In this document: positions 8,755 to 16,800 of the stretch, one piece after another | Numbering within the stretch: position 1 is the first letter of the stretch | How the letters are laid out: every line of letters starts with the position of its first letter | Origin: Billgrantia ethanolica | GTDB taxonomy: Bacteria > Pseudomonadota > Gammaproteobacteria > Pseudomonadales > Halomonadaceae | DNA length: 64,000 nucleotides | Direction of reading: 5' to 3' | NCBI RefSeq assembly: GCF_021404305.1 | Contig: NZ_JABFTX010000001.1 | Location: forward strand, 372,001 to 436,000 | Notes under the pieces: generated by a model | The model's input: the letters and a program-made list of their open reading frames with translations, nothing else | Databases searched by the model: none | Told to the model about the DNA's origin: nothing | Translations under genes and position numbers: made by a program

Positions 8755-9392
8755 CGTGGGTCGTCCTTGAATCGTTGGCCGAGGTAGCGCAGGTAGTCGT
8801 CGAGCAGTGCCCAGCGTGCGGCCCGCAGCCGCTTGTGTACGCTGGGCTGGCTGATGCCGAGCCGCTTGGCCAGCGCCTGCTGGGATTCCTCGTGCCACAG
8901 GCTCAGGTAGACGGCCTCGGCAGCGTAGCGCGACCAGCCGTCGATCAGATCGTCGACGAAGCGGGTCAGCAGCGCCAGGCAATCGCTTCGGGGCTCCTCG
9001 ACCAGGCTGAGCGCCAGGTGAGCCGTGCCTTCGCTCATGGTATCCAGGGTCTGGCCGGAGCGCACGAATACCTCGCCGCTGGCTTCGGTTACCCGCTGCC
9101 CGGGCTGCCAGGGATCCCGGCCGATGGCGACGGCAATGCGCGCATCCCAGCGCTGGCGCTCCTCCGAATGGCGAATCAGAGCCGCACGCAGCAGCACCGC
9201 GGCGGGTAGGGCGGCCGCCGGGTCGGGCAGGGCGATCTGGAAGCCGTCGCCACGATAGCGCTCGCTCTGCCCGCCGTAGCGCGCGGTGATCGCCTCGATG
9301 GCGGTATCGAGTGCCTGGAAGAGCCGCTGGGGATCGCTGGCCTTGCGGGAGTCGACCAGATCGCCCGTGAGAACGGCAATGCGCTGCGCCAT
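8751..9392 (-). CDS. SatD-family protein with C-terminal HTH
   Basis: A 213-residue cytosolic protein. The N-terminal part (residues 1-60: AVLTGDLVDSRK, then GGQSERYRGDGFQIALPDP) looks like a degenerate nucleotide-cyclase-type fold typical of SatD proteins. The C-terminal 45 residues form a helix-turn-helix: SQQALAKRLGISQPSVHKRLRAA. It may therefore sense a nucleotide and bind DNA. The upstream region holds two matching 18-bp inverted repeats, so autoregulation is likely. It is first in an overlapping operon with DUF3307 and amiD. No enzyme activity is established for the family. Confidence 0.8.
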   Translation of the reverse strand: MAQRIAVLTGDLVDSRKASDPQRLFQALDTAIEAITARYGGQSERYRGDGFQIALPDPAAALPAAVLLRAALIRHSEERQRWDARIAVAIGRDPWQPGQRVTEASGEVFVRSGQTLDTMSEGTAHLALSLVEEPRSDCLALLTRFVDDLIDGWSRYAAEAVYLSLWHEESQQALAKRLGISQPSVHKRLRAARWALLDDYLRYLGQRFKDDPR

Positions 9393-9425
9393 AGGCTTGC
9401 TCTACGCGTCGGTGATGTCCTGATA

Positions 9426-9472
9426 ATAGCCCCTAAAGGCTATTTTTCAACATAATAACCAAAAAGGGCTAT
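9426..9472 (-). promoter_or_regulatory. Twin 18-bp operators upstream of satD operon
   Basis: Two copies of an inverted repeat of form ATAGCC-N6-GGYTAT on the minus strand. One (9426-9443) is perfect in its arms; the other (9455-9472) has one arm reading GGTTAT. Their centres are 29 bp apart, near three helical turns, in an A+T-rich island 34-80 nt before the satD start. The arrangement suggests cooperative binding of a dimeric regulator, most simply SatD itself through its HTH. Confidence 0.6.
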
Positions 9473-9583
9473 AGCGAGTCCATTCGCCATTGTCGTTTGC
9501 CCAGGCCGGCCGAGCAGGGCGGCCAGCCATACGAAACATGTATGAATATACAGTATATGGATGAGCCAGGCATGGGGCAAGCA

Positions 9584-10762
9584 TCAGCGCGCCAGATCGC
9601 GCATGGCGTTCTCGAGCCCTTCCAGGGTCATGGGGTACATGCGGTCGTCGATCAGCTCACGGATCAACTGGGTGGAGTGGGTGTACTCCCACGCTCGCGG
9701 CGGCATGGGATTGAGCCAGGCCAGGCGGGGGAACTTGTCGGCCAGGCGCTTGAGCCATACGGCACCGGCCTCGTCGTTGAAGTGCTCCACGCTGCCGCCG
9801 GGGTGGGTCACCTCGTAGGGCGACATGGCGGCATCGCCGACGATCACCACCTGGTAGTCGCGGCCGTAGGTGTGCAGCACGTCCATGGTGGGGATGCGCT
9901 CGCTGGTGCGACGGTAGTTGTTGCGCCACACGCCTTCGTACAAGCAGTTGTGAAAGTAGTAGTGCTCCAGGTGCTTGAACTCCGAGCGGGCGGCGGAGAA
10001 CAGCTCCTCGCAGACGCGGATGTGATCGTCCATGGAGCCGCCCACGTCGAGGAACAGCAGCACCTTCACCGTGTTGTGGCGCTCGGGGCGCATGCGCACG
10101 TTGAGCAGGCCGGCGTCGCGGGCGGTGTCGCGGATGGTGGCGTCGACGTCGAACTCCTCGGCCGCGCCCTGGCGGGCGAACTTGCGCAGGCGGCGCAGCG
10201 CCATCTTGATGTTGCGCGTACCGAGCTCGAGCGAGTCGTCATAGTCGCGAAAGCGTCGTTCGTCCCACACCTTCACCGCGCGGCGGTGGCGCGAGCCTTC
10301 CTGGCCGATGCGAATGCCCTCGGGGTTGTAGCCATAGGCACCGAAGGGGCTGGTGCCCCCGGTGCCGATCCACTTGTTGCCGCCGGCATGGCGCTCCTTC
10401 TGCTCCTCCAGCCGCTTCTTGAAGGTCTCGATCAGCTGCTCCAGGCCGCCCAAGGATTCGATCTGCGCCTTCTCCTCCTCGGAGAGCTGCTTCTCGAACT
10501 CGCGGCGCAGCCAGTCGTCGGGAATCAGCGCCTCGATGGCGGCGTCGAGATTTTCCAGACCGTCGAACCAGGCGGCGAAGGCGCGATCGAAGCGGTCGAA
10601 GTAGCGCTCGTCCTTGACCATCACGGTGCGCGCCACCTGGTAGAACGCCTCCATGTCGGCGAACACCACGCCGCGCTCGACCACCGCATGCAGATCGAGC
10701 AGCTCACGCAGCGAGACCGGTACGCCGGCGCGCTTGAGGGTTTCGAACAGGCCGATGAACAT
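9584..10762 (-). CDS. VWA/CoxE-like protein paired with MoxR ATPase
   Basis: A 392-residue cytosolic protein with a C-terminal von Willebrand A-like domain. A near-canonical MIDAS is visible as LFLDVGGSMDDHIRVCEELF (DxGxS), followed by the VVIVGDAAMSPYEV strand. The N-terminal half is helical and acidic (ESLGGLEQLIETFKKRLEEQ). Such proteins act with MoxR AAA+ ATPases as metal-insertion or assembly chaperones, as in the CoxD/CoxE and NorQ/NorD systems. It starts 3 nt after the MoxR stop, so they form one operon. The client is not obvious in this window. Confidence 0.85.
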   Translation of the reverse strand: MFIGLFETLKRAGVPVSLRELLDLHAVVERGVVFADMEAFYQVARTVMVKDERYFDRFDRAFAAWFDGLENLDAAIEALIPDDWLRREFEKQLSEEEKAQIESLGGLEQLIETFKKRLEEQKERHAGGNKWIGTGGTSPFGAYGYNPEGIRIGQEGSRHRRAVKVWDERRFRDYDDSLELGTRNIKMALRRLRKFARQGAAEEFDVDATIRDTARDAGLLNVRMRPERHNTVKVLLFLDVGGSMDDHIRVCEELFSAARSEFKHLEHYYFHNCLYEGVWRNNYRRTSERIPTMDVLHTYGRDYQVVIVGDAAMSPYEVTHPGGSVEHFNDEAGAVWLKRLADKFPRLAWLNPMPPRAWEYTHSTQLIRELIDDRMYPMTLEGLENAMRDLAR

Positions 10763-10765
10763 GGC

Positions 10766-11620
10766 TCAGCGCCTCTGATTGCCTTGGCGGCGCATCATGA
10801 AGGCCAGCCGTTCGAGCAGTTGGGTATCCTGCTCGTTCTTCACCAGGGCGCCGGCCAGCGGCGGAATCGCCTTTACCGGGTCGCGGTGGTAGAGCGCCTC
10901 ACGGGCCAGCTCGTCGGCCATCAGCAGCTTCAGCCAGTCCACCAGCTCCGAGGTGGAGGGCTTCTTCTTCAGCCCCGGTGCCTGGCGCAGGTCGAAGAAC
11001 ACCTCCAGCGCCTCGCTGACCAGCTTCGGCGCGATGTCGGGGAAGTGCACGTCGACGATGGCCTGCATCGTCTCGCGGTCGGGGAACTCGATGTAGTGGA
11101 AGAAGCAGCGGCGCAGGAAGGCGTCGGGCAGCTCCTTCTCGTTGTTCGAAGTGATCACGATGATCGGCCGGTGGCGTGCACGAACGGTCTCGCCGGTCTC
11201 GTAGACATGGAATTCCATGCGATCCAGCTCCTGGAGCAGGTCGTTGGGGAATTCGATGTCGGCCTTGTCGATCTCGTCGATCAGCAGCACTACGCGCTCG
11301 TCGGCGGTGAAGGCTTCCCACAGCTTGCCGGGCTTGATGTAGTTCTCGACGTTTTCCACGCCCTCGACGCCAAGCTGGGAGTCGCGCAAACGGCTCACCG
11401 CATCGTACTCGTAGAGCCCCTGGGCGGCCTTGGTGGTGGACTTGATGTGCCAGGTGATCAGTCGTGTGCCCAGCGAGCGGGCCAACTCCTCGGCCAGCAG
11501 GGTCTTGCCGGTGCCAGGTTCGCCCTTGATCAGCAGCGGGCGCTCCAGGGTCACGGCGGCGTTCACCGCCTGCTTCAAGGCATCGGTAGCCACATAGGTA
11601 GAGGTCGAATCGAAAGCCAT
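10766..11620 (-). CDS. MoxR-family AAA+ ATPase
   Basis: A 284-residue AAA+ ATPase. Walker A is GEPGTGKTLLAEELA (about residues 36-50), Walker B is VVLLIDEIDKADIEFPN, sensor 1 is IVITSNNEKELPDAFLRR with the arginine-finger region RRCFFHYIEFPD. This is the MoxR class, which remodels or activates protein targets together with a VWA partner, encoded immediately downstream. GAGGCACCC precedes ATG 11620. The neighbour upstream on the same strand is a dehydrogenase starting at 12591, with about 85 nt between its stop and this start. Confidence 0.88.
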   Translation of the reverse strand: MAFDSTSTYVATDALKQAVNAAVTLERPLLIKGEPGTGKTLLAEELARSLGTRLITWHIKSTTKAAQGLYEYDAVSRLRDSQLGVEGVENVENYIKPGKLWEAFTADERVVLLIDEIDKADIEFPNDLLQELDRMEFHVYETGETVRARHRPIIVITSNNEKELPDAFLRRCFFHYIEFPDRETMQAIVDVHFPDIAPKLVSEALEVFFDLRQAPGLKKKPSTSELVDWLKLLMADELAREALYHRDPVKAIPPLAGALVKNEQDTQLLERLAFMMRRQGNQRR

Positions 11621-11706
11621 GGGTGCCTCGGCGATAGCTCGTTTAGGGGATAATCAAACAAGTGTACGGAAGGGTGGGGCGAGGGACAATTACCCGGCCC
11701 TTCCCT

Positions 11707-12591
11707 TTACCCCTCTGTGCGCCGATACGACTCCACCAGCGTTGCCGGGTCGTGCTCGGCGTGCCCGTGGCCGACGTGGGTACGCATCAACTGTGCCGCC
11801 AGGCCGGTCATCGGTGTTCCGCTGCCGGCGCGCTGGCTCTGGGCCACGGCCATGTCGAGATCCTTGAGCAGGGTGCGCAGGTGCCAGGCCGGGTTGTCGA
11901 ACTCCCTTGCCGCCATGCGTGGGGTCAGGATCTGGAACGGCTTGGAATCGGCGAAGCCGCCGGCCAGCGCCTCGGTCAAGCGCGAGGCGTCCACGCCGCT
12001 GGCCTCGGCCAGGGCCACCATCTCGGCAATCACCGCCGCCTGACAGCCGACGATCATCTGGTTGCACACCTTGGTGACCTGGCCGGCGCCCACGGAGCCC
12101 ATGTGGGTGACCCTGGCCGAGAGAGGTGCGAGCAGAGGGCGTACGGCCGCGATGTCCGCCTCCTCGCCACCGCACATGATTGCCAGGCTCCCGGCCTCGG
12201 CTCCTGCCACGCCACCGGAGACCGGTGCGTCTACCCAGCGCATGCCGCACGCTTCTGCCAATCTCTCGGCAAAGTGGCGCGTTGCCGCCGGGTCGCTACT
12301 GGATAGATCGACCAGGTGCTGACCCGAGCGACCGTGCGCCGCTACGCCGCCTGTGCCGAACACCACCTCTTCCACCACGGCCGTATTGGCCAGGCACAGC
12401 ATCACCACATCCACGCCTGACACCAGCTCGGCGATGGAGCTTGCCACCGTGGCTCCGGCCTCATTCAGCGATGCGCATTTCTCCGCCGTGCGGTTCCACA
12501 CCGTCACGGCAAAGCCGGCCTGCAGCAGGCGGCGTGTCATGGGGTCGCCCATCAGGCCGATGCCGATGAAGCCGAGGCGGGGCTGTGTCAT
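11707..12591 (-). CDS. NAD(P)-dependent beta-hydroxyacid dehydrogenase
   Basis: A 294-residue 3-hydroxyisobutyrate/tartronate-semialdehyde reductase-type enzyme. The Rossmann signature GFIGIGLMGDPMTRRLLQAG opens the protein and VTVWNRTAEKC places the NADP-type Arg after beta-2. The family substrate motif is DAPVSGGVAGAEAGSL and the catalytic lysine region is GAGQVTKVCNQM. It oxidises or reduces a beta-hydroxyacid semialdehyde; which one cannot be told from sequence alone. ATG 12591 is chosen over an in-frame upstream ATG because the protein then starts MTQPRLGFIGIG, as is normal for the family, with GGAGAAACGAC in front. Confidence 0.85.
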   Translation of the reverse strand: MTQPRLGFIGIGLMGDPMTRRLLQAGFAVTVWNRTAEKCASLNEAGATVASSIAELVSGVDVVMLCLANTAVVEEVVFGTGGVAAHGRSGQHLVDLSSSDPAATRHFAERLAEACGMRWVDAPVSGGVAGAEAGSLAIMCGGEEADIAAVRPLLAPLSARVTHMGSVGAGQVTKVCNQMIVGCQAAVIAEMVALAEASGVDASRLTEALAGGFADSKPFQILTPRMAAREFDNPAWHLRTLLKDLDMAVAQSQRAGSGTPMTGLAAQLMRTHVGHGHAEHDPATLVESYRRTEG

Positions 12592-12848
12592 GTCGTTTCT
12601 CCAGAATGGGGGCAGGGAAGCGGAACACCTAGCATGCGCTATGGAAGGATTTTCCATCAAGATGGAGCCGAGCGGGGAATGGAAGGCTGTCGGATACAGA
12701 ATGAAGCGGTAATCGTTAAGCGGCTGGCGTTGAGTTGGGTAGCGGTCTAGTTTCTTAGTGTTACGTTGCAATACCTGTAGAACGGGCACCGTACAGGGGG
12801 CGGCATTACTCGCTTATCTTGAGGCGCCATCAGGATGAGGACCTCAAG

Positions 12849-14315
12849 ATGCCGATCGCTGGCCACGCCATGCACGCTTGTACCCATTCGATTGCTCATG
12901 GTGTCTGCTGTTGTGGCTCGCCGCTGCTACAACGCTTCCATGAACGCATGATGGCCGATATCTCGCGGCGTTATTTCCTCGGCGGTGCGGCGGCTGTCAT
13001 GGCACTGTTTGCCGGTTTGCACGCGCCGAAGGCCGTCAGCGTCCAACCGCAAGATCGCCGCGGACCACTGCTGTTCACCAACCTCAGACTCTTCGACGGA
13101 AGAGGAGGATCGCTGCGTGAGAATGTGGCTTTGCGGGTGAACGAAGGACGAATACAGGGCCTGCTGGCCGGCGATGCCGAGCCGGAGGGCGCCGAAGTGA
13201 TCGACTGCGGTGGCCGCGTGCTGATGCCCGGTCTGATCGACGTACACTGGCATAGCACCCTGGTAGGCATCACCCAAACAGCGGCGATGACTGCCGATCC
13301 GGGGTACGTACATCTGCTCGCCGCCAGAGAGGCGGAGCGTACCCTGATGCGTGGGATCACCTCGGTGCGGGATGCCGGTGGGCCATCCTTCGCGCTGAAG
13401 CGTGCCATCGATGAGGGAATTGTCTCAGGGCCTAGGATCTTCCCAGCTGGAGCGATGATCTCTCAGACCTCAGGGCACGGCGACTTTCGTATGCGCCATG
13501 AGATACCCCGCGGAACTACAACGCCCCTCAGCGAGCCGGAGCGACAAGGTGTGGTAGCTATCGCCGATGGCGAAGCCGAGGTATTGCGGCGCACCCGTGA
13601 GCAGCTGATGCTCGGCGCTTCCCAGATCAAGCTGATGGGTGGCGGTGGGGTTGCCTCGACTTACGATCCTCTGGACAGCACGCAGTTCAGGGAGAGGGAG
13701 CTGCGTGCCGCCGTGGAGGCTGCTGAAGATTGGGGCACTTACGTGATGGTGCACGTCTATACCCCACGCGGTATCCAACGCTCCATTCGGGCTGGAGTCA
13801 AGTCCATCGAACACGGCCAGCTCGCCGATGAAGAGAGCGCAAGGATGATGGCGGGAGAGGGCACCTGGTGGAGTCTGCAGCCCTTCCTTCAGGACGAGGA
13901 CGCCAACGTCTACCCCGACGAGGCTCGCCGCGCGGCCCAGCGCCAAGTGGCCGAGGGTACTGAGCGTGCTTACGAGCTCGCGCAGCGCTTCGATGTCAGG
14001 CTGGCATGGGGCACCGATATCCTCTTCAGCCCTCATAATACGCCGGGTCATTTGCGTCATCTGGCCAAGCTAACGCGCTTTTACGATCCACTCACGGTGC
14101 TGTCCATGGCCACCGGCCGCAACGGAGAGTTGCTCGCGCTATCCGGCCCTCGCAGTCCGTACCCCGGCACGTTGGGGCATCTCGAAGAGGGGGCACTGGC
14201 CGATCTTCTGGTCGTGGATGGTGACCCGAGTCGCGATCTCGACTTCCTCACCGACCCAGAGCGCAACCTGCGTTTGATCATGAAGGATGGACGCATCTAC
14301 AAGAACAACCTGTGA
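12849..14315 (+). CDS. Tat-exported metal-dependent amidohydrolase
   Basis: An imidazolonepropionase-like amidohydrolase of about 488 residues. The metal-site HxH is in LMPGLIDVHWHS, further ligands are likely in MVHVYTPRG, SIEHGQL and AWGTDIL, and the C-terminal ADLLVVDGDPSRDL closes the composite barrel. A twin-arginine motif (SRRYFLGGAAA, about residues 39-49) implies Tat export after cytosolic folding. Before it lies an unusual Cys/His-rich leader (MHACTHSIAHGVCCCGSP). GAGGA at 12838-12842 supports ATG 12849; a shorter start at 12948 would drop the Cys-rich leader but has no clear ribosome site. An outer-membrane barrel gene follows 8 nt after its stop. Substrate unknown; such enzymes hydrolyse dipeptides, lactones or mycotoxin-type amides. 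Confidence 0.8.
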   Translation: MPIAGHAMHACTHSIAHGVCCCGSPLLQRFHERMMADISRRYFLGGAAAVMALFAGLHAPKAVSVQPQDRRGPLLFTNLRLFDGRGGSLRENVALRVNEGRIQGLLAGDAEPEGAEVIDCGGRVLMPGLIDVHWHSTLVGITQTAAMTADPGYVHLLAAREAERTLMRGITSVRDAGGPSFALKRAIDEGIVSGPRIFPAGAMISQTSGHGDFRMRHEIPRGTTTPLSEPERQGVVAIADGEAEVLRRTREQLMLGASQIKLMGGGGVASTYDPLDSTQFRERELRAAVEAAEDWGTYVMVHVYTPRGIQRSIRAGVKSIEHGQLADEESARMMAGEGTWWSLQPFLQDEDANVYPDEARRAAQRQVAEGTERAYELAQRFDVRLAWGTDILFSPHNTPGHLRHLAKLTRFYDPLTVLSMATGRNGELLALSGPRSPYPGTLGHLEEGALADLLVVDGDPSRDLDFLTDPERNLRLIMKDGRIYKNNL

Positions 14316-14323
14316 GGCGAACC

Positions 14324-15067
14324 ATGTTTGTCAGACTCATCTCCTTTGCCCTGATCGTCGTGGCGATGGGCTTCATGACCGAAGCCCAGGCCCAGGTGCG
14401 TGAAGACAGCTGGCGCTTTCAGCTCACGCCGTACGTCTGGTTGGCGAATCTGTCCGGCGACATTCGCCCGCTAGCGGGCAGTCCAACGGTGAGCACCTCG
14501 CGTTCGTTCGGCGAGATTCTGGACGACCTGGAAGGCGCTTTCTTCATTTCGGGCAGCGCTCGCTACGAGCGATGGGTGCTGTTCGGGGATTTCACCTACG
14601 CCTCGCTCAGCCATGAGGGTGTAATCCCGCCGGGCATGACCGCCGAAGGCAAGGTAGGGCAGCGCTCGCTCACGGCGGCAGCCGGTTATCAGGTCATGAG
14701 TGAACATGGACATTATCTGGACCTGCTTGTCGGCGCGCGGGCCTGGCGCATGAAGTCAGAAGTCTCCGTGCCGGCGCTTGGACTCGGCCTGCAAGACACC
14801 GAGCGCTGGGTAGACCCGATTCTGGTCGCGCGTTGGCGCACGGTGTGGAGTCCGGCATGGTCCACGCTGCTACATGCCGATGTAGGAGGATTCGGTATCG
14901 GAGCTGATAGCACCTGGCAGGTCATGGCAACAGCAAACTACCAAATTAGCGAAGCCCTCTATCTTTCCGCCGGGTACCGTCAGCTGGTGCTGCATCGCGA
15001 CGAAGAAGGCACGCGGCTCGATATTGCGATGGGCGGCCCGCTAGTGGGCATGACTTGGCGCTTTTAG
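14324..15067 (+). CDS. Outer-membrane beta-barrel protein
   Basis: A 247-residue exported protein. The signal peptide (MFVRLISFALIVVAMGFM, ending near AQA-QV) is followed by alternating amphipathic strands rich in aromatic residues (WRFQLTPYVWLANLSGDI, YLSAGYRQLVLHRD) and a terminal aromatic, GMTWRF, as needed for BAM insertion. The pattern is that of small barrels without an assigned substrate. AGG six bases before ATG 14324 supports the start. It is the second gene of a pair with the Tat amidohydrolase, so it may bring substrate or product across the outer membrane. Confidence 0.75.
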   Translation: MFVRLISFALIVVAMGFMTEAQAQVREDSWRFQLTPYVWLANLSGDIRPLAGSPTVSTSRSFGEILDDLEGAFFISGSARYERWVLFGDFTYASLSHEGVIPPGMTAEGKVGQRSLTAAAGYQVMSEHGHYLDLLVGARAWRMKSEVSVPALGLGLQDTERWVDPILVARWRTVWSPAWSTLLHADVGGFGIGADSTWQVMATANYQISEALYLSAGYRQLVLHRDEEGTRLDIAMGGPLVGMTWRF

Positions 15068-15144
15068 GCAGCCATCGGAATGGGATCCCGAGCATGGTTG
15101 CCAGCAAGCGCGGTCGTGCAAGAGGGGAGCAAGAGGGAAGTAAG

Positions 15145-15564
15145 ATGAGCGACGCAAAGAACACACGTGCCACGGTGATTCCATGCCTGCGCTATCGAGA
15201 CGCGCCAGCGGCCATTGAATGGCTCTGCCAGGTCTTCGGCTTCGAGCAGCAATTCCTGGCCGCCAACGAGGATGGCTCCATTGCCCATGCCCAACTGACG
15301 TTCGGCAACGGAATGATCATGCTGGGGTCCGCCACGGACAGTGAGTTCGGGCGACTGATGAAGCAGCCGGATGAGATCGGCGGTGCCGAAACGCAGTGTG
15401 CCTATCTCATCGTTTCGGATGCCGACGCCGTCTACACCCGCGCCAAAGCAGCCGGTGCCGAGGTCGTCATCGAGATCAAGGATGAGGATTACGGTGGGAG
15501 GGGCTTCAGCTGCCGCGACCTGGAAGGTCATCTCTGGAACTTCGGCACCTACGACCCTTGGTAA
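15145..15564 (+). CDS. VOC-family glyoxalase/bleomycin-resistance-like protein
   Basis: A 139-residue vicinal-oxygen-chelate protein. Two beta-alpha-beta-beta-beta modules are visible: PCLRYRDAPAAIEWLCQVFGFEQQF with strand GSIAHAQLTFGNGMIMLGS, then CAYLIVSDADAVYTRAKAAGAEVV with GGRGFSCRDLEGHLWNFGTY. The ending DLEGHLWNFGTY is typical of PhnB-like members. Possible roles include aldehyde detoxification or antibiotic binding; the metal ligands H/E are only partly recognisable. Weak ribosome site GGGAAGTAAG before ATG 15145. Confidence 0.78.
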   Translation: MSDAKNTRATVIPCLRYRDAPAAIEWLCQVFGFEQQFLAANEDGSIAHAQLTFGNGMIMLGSATDSEFGRLMKQPDEIGGAETQCAYLIVSDADAVYTRAKAAGAEVVIEIKDEDYGGRGFSCRDLEGHLWNFGTYDPW

Positions 15565-15639
15565 ATAGGCACTGCTTTGCCCCGGCTATGCCATGTGCCG
15601 TTGATTGAGCAAGGTTTCTATCCAGGCTTGAGCGAGATC

Positions 15640-15662
15640 GACGCCGGCTTTGGGCCGGCGTC
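15640..15662. terminator. Hairpin between VOC and TAXI genes
   Basis: Nine-bp perfect stem GACGCCGGC/GCCGGCGTC with loop TTTGG, lying between two convergent genes. No T-tract follows on either strand, so it may act as a weak bidirectional terminator or simply protect 3' ends. Confidence 0.45.
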
Positions 15663-15676
15663 GCAAGGTAGGTCGG

Positions 15677-16651
15677 TCAACCGCGCAATTCCTCCGGGAT
15701 GTCGTAGCCGTTCTCTTCGAACCAGCGAACGGCACCCGGGTGCCATGGTATGAAGGTGTTCTCCACGAAATTCTCGGGCACCGTTTCACTGGCAGAGCCA
15801 TGTACTTGCACCATGCGCTCATGGTTTTCCATTACCGCTTTCGTGACCTCGTAAACCAGCGATTCAGGCATGTCCTTGTGTGTGATCGCAAAGTTCCACA
15901 ATGAAATGGCAGAGGTGTCTTCATCGAGGCTGCTATAGGCGCTGGCTGGAATCGTGGCTGGGCTAAACTCTGGGAAGTCTTCCAGAAACACCTCCATCTC
16001 CTCTTCGGAAAAGGAGAAGATGTTCACATTCACTTGCGCTTCCAATTGGCTAAATGCAGAAACCGGTATGCCCGCAGCAAACGCAAAGGCATCCAAGAGG
16101 CCATCTTGCACTTGACTAGCCTGATCGGCAGCGCCGGCATTTCGGGTGCGTACGTCCAGCCCCAGCTCTTCGAAGAGCTGGGGGTAATACATGTCGCCTG
16201 TGCCGCCTGCTGGGCCAATACCTACGGTCTTTCCATCGAGGTCCGAAATCGAAGAAATGCCTGAGCCCGACAGAGCGATGACTTGCAAAGCGGTTTGGTA
16301 CATCGGGAAAACGGCACGTATATCGGTATGCTCGACTCCGGGTGCCAGCTCGCTGTTGCCGTGCCATGCCTCGTAGGCCGGCCCTGTGGTGACCATCCCG
16401 AACTCATGTTCACCCATCTGCACGAGCGTCACGTTCTGAACCGGACCGCCTGTTACTTCGGCGCCAAAGGAAGCGCCAGTTGCCTCACTTGCCAAGTTCC
16501 CCCAGCCAGAGCCATAAATATAATAGGTGGCTCCCTGACTGCCCGTGCCGATGGTCAGGCTACTTGGCCAACTATCGCGATCACTATCAGCACTGGCGAC
16601 TAGTGAAGCGCCAGTGCAAAATACAAAGAGAGTGAGATTGGTAAGTTTCAT
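15677..16651 (-). CDS. TAXI-family TRAP solute-binding protein (orphan)
   Basis: A 324-residue periplasmic receptor. After the signal peptide (MKLTNLTLFVFCTGASLVASA), the TAXI hallmark appears: LTIGTGSQGATYYIYGSGWGNL. Later family positions include SDLDGKTVGIGPAGGTGDMYY and WNFAITHKDMPESLVYEVTKAV. TAXI receptors normally deliver glutamate, alpha-ketoglutarate or related acids to a fused TRAP permease, but no permease gene is adjacent. It lies downstream of the tartrate/D-malate dehydrogenase on the same strand (about 150 nt apart), so a dicarboxylate ligand is reasonable. Base composition is more A+T-rich than that of its flanks. GGAG eight bases before ATG. Confidence 0.88.
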   Translation of the reverse strand: MKLTNLTLFVFCTGASLVASADSDRDSWPSSLTIGTGSQGATYYIYGSGWGNLASEATGASFGAEVTGGPVQNVTLVQMGEHEFGMVTTGPAYEAWHGNSELAPGVEHTDIRAVFPMYQTALQVIALSGSGISSISDLDGKTVGIGPAGGTGDMYYPQLFEELGLDVRTRNAGAADQASQVQDGLLDAFAFAAGIPVSAFSQLEAQVNVNIFSFSEEEMEVFLEDFPEFSPATIPASAYSSLDEDTSAISLWNFAITHKDMPESLVYEVTKAVMENHERMVQVHGSASETVPENFVENTFIPWHPGAVRWFEENGYDIPEELRG

Positions 16652-16800
16652 GGTGTATGCTCCATCTGATTATACTTGTATTTTCATTTTTTTTACGTTG
16701 AGTGGGGCCTCCGTGGTCTGGTCGGTTTCAAGCGATGATCGATATCAGTTGAATCAGCTACGGCTCATGGATTGTTAATGATTTCAATGCTCGATGCCGT

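Noticed and set aside
9497-11653. A forward open frame of over 700 codons
   Set aside because: It is wholly antisense to the MoxR and VWA genes, whose protein motifs are intact; long antiphase frames are expected at this G+C.
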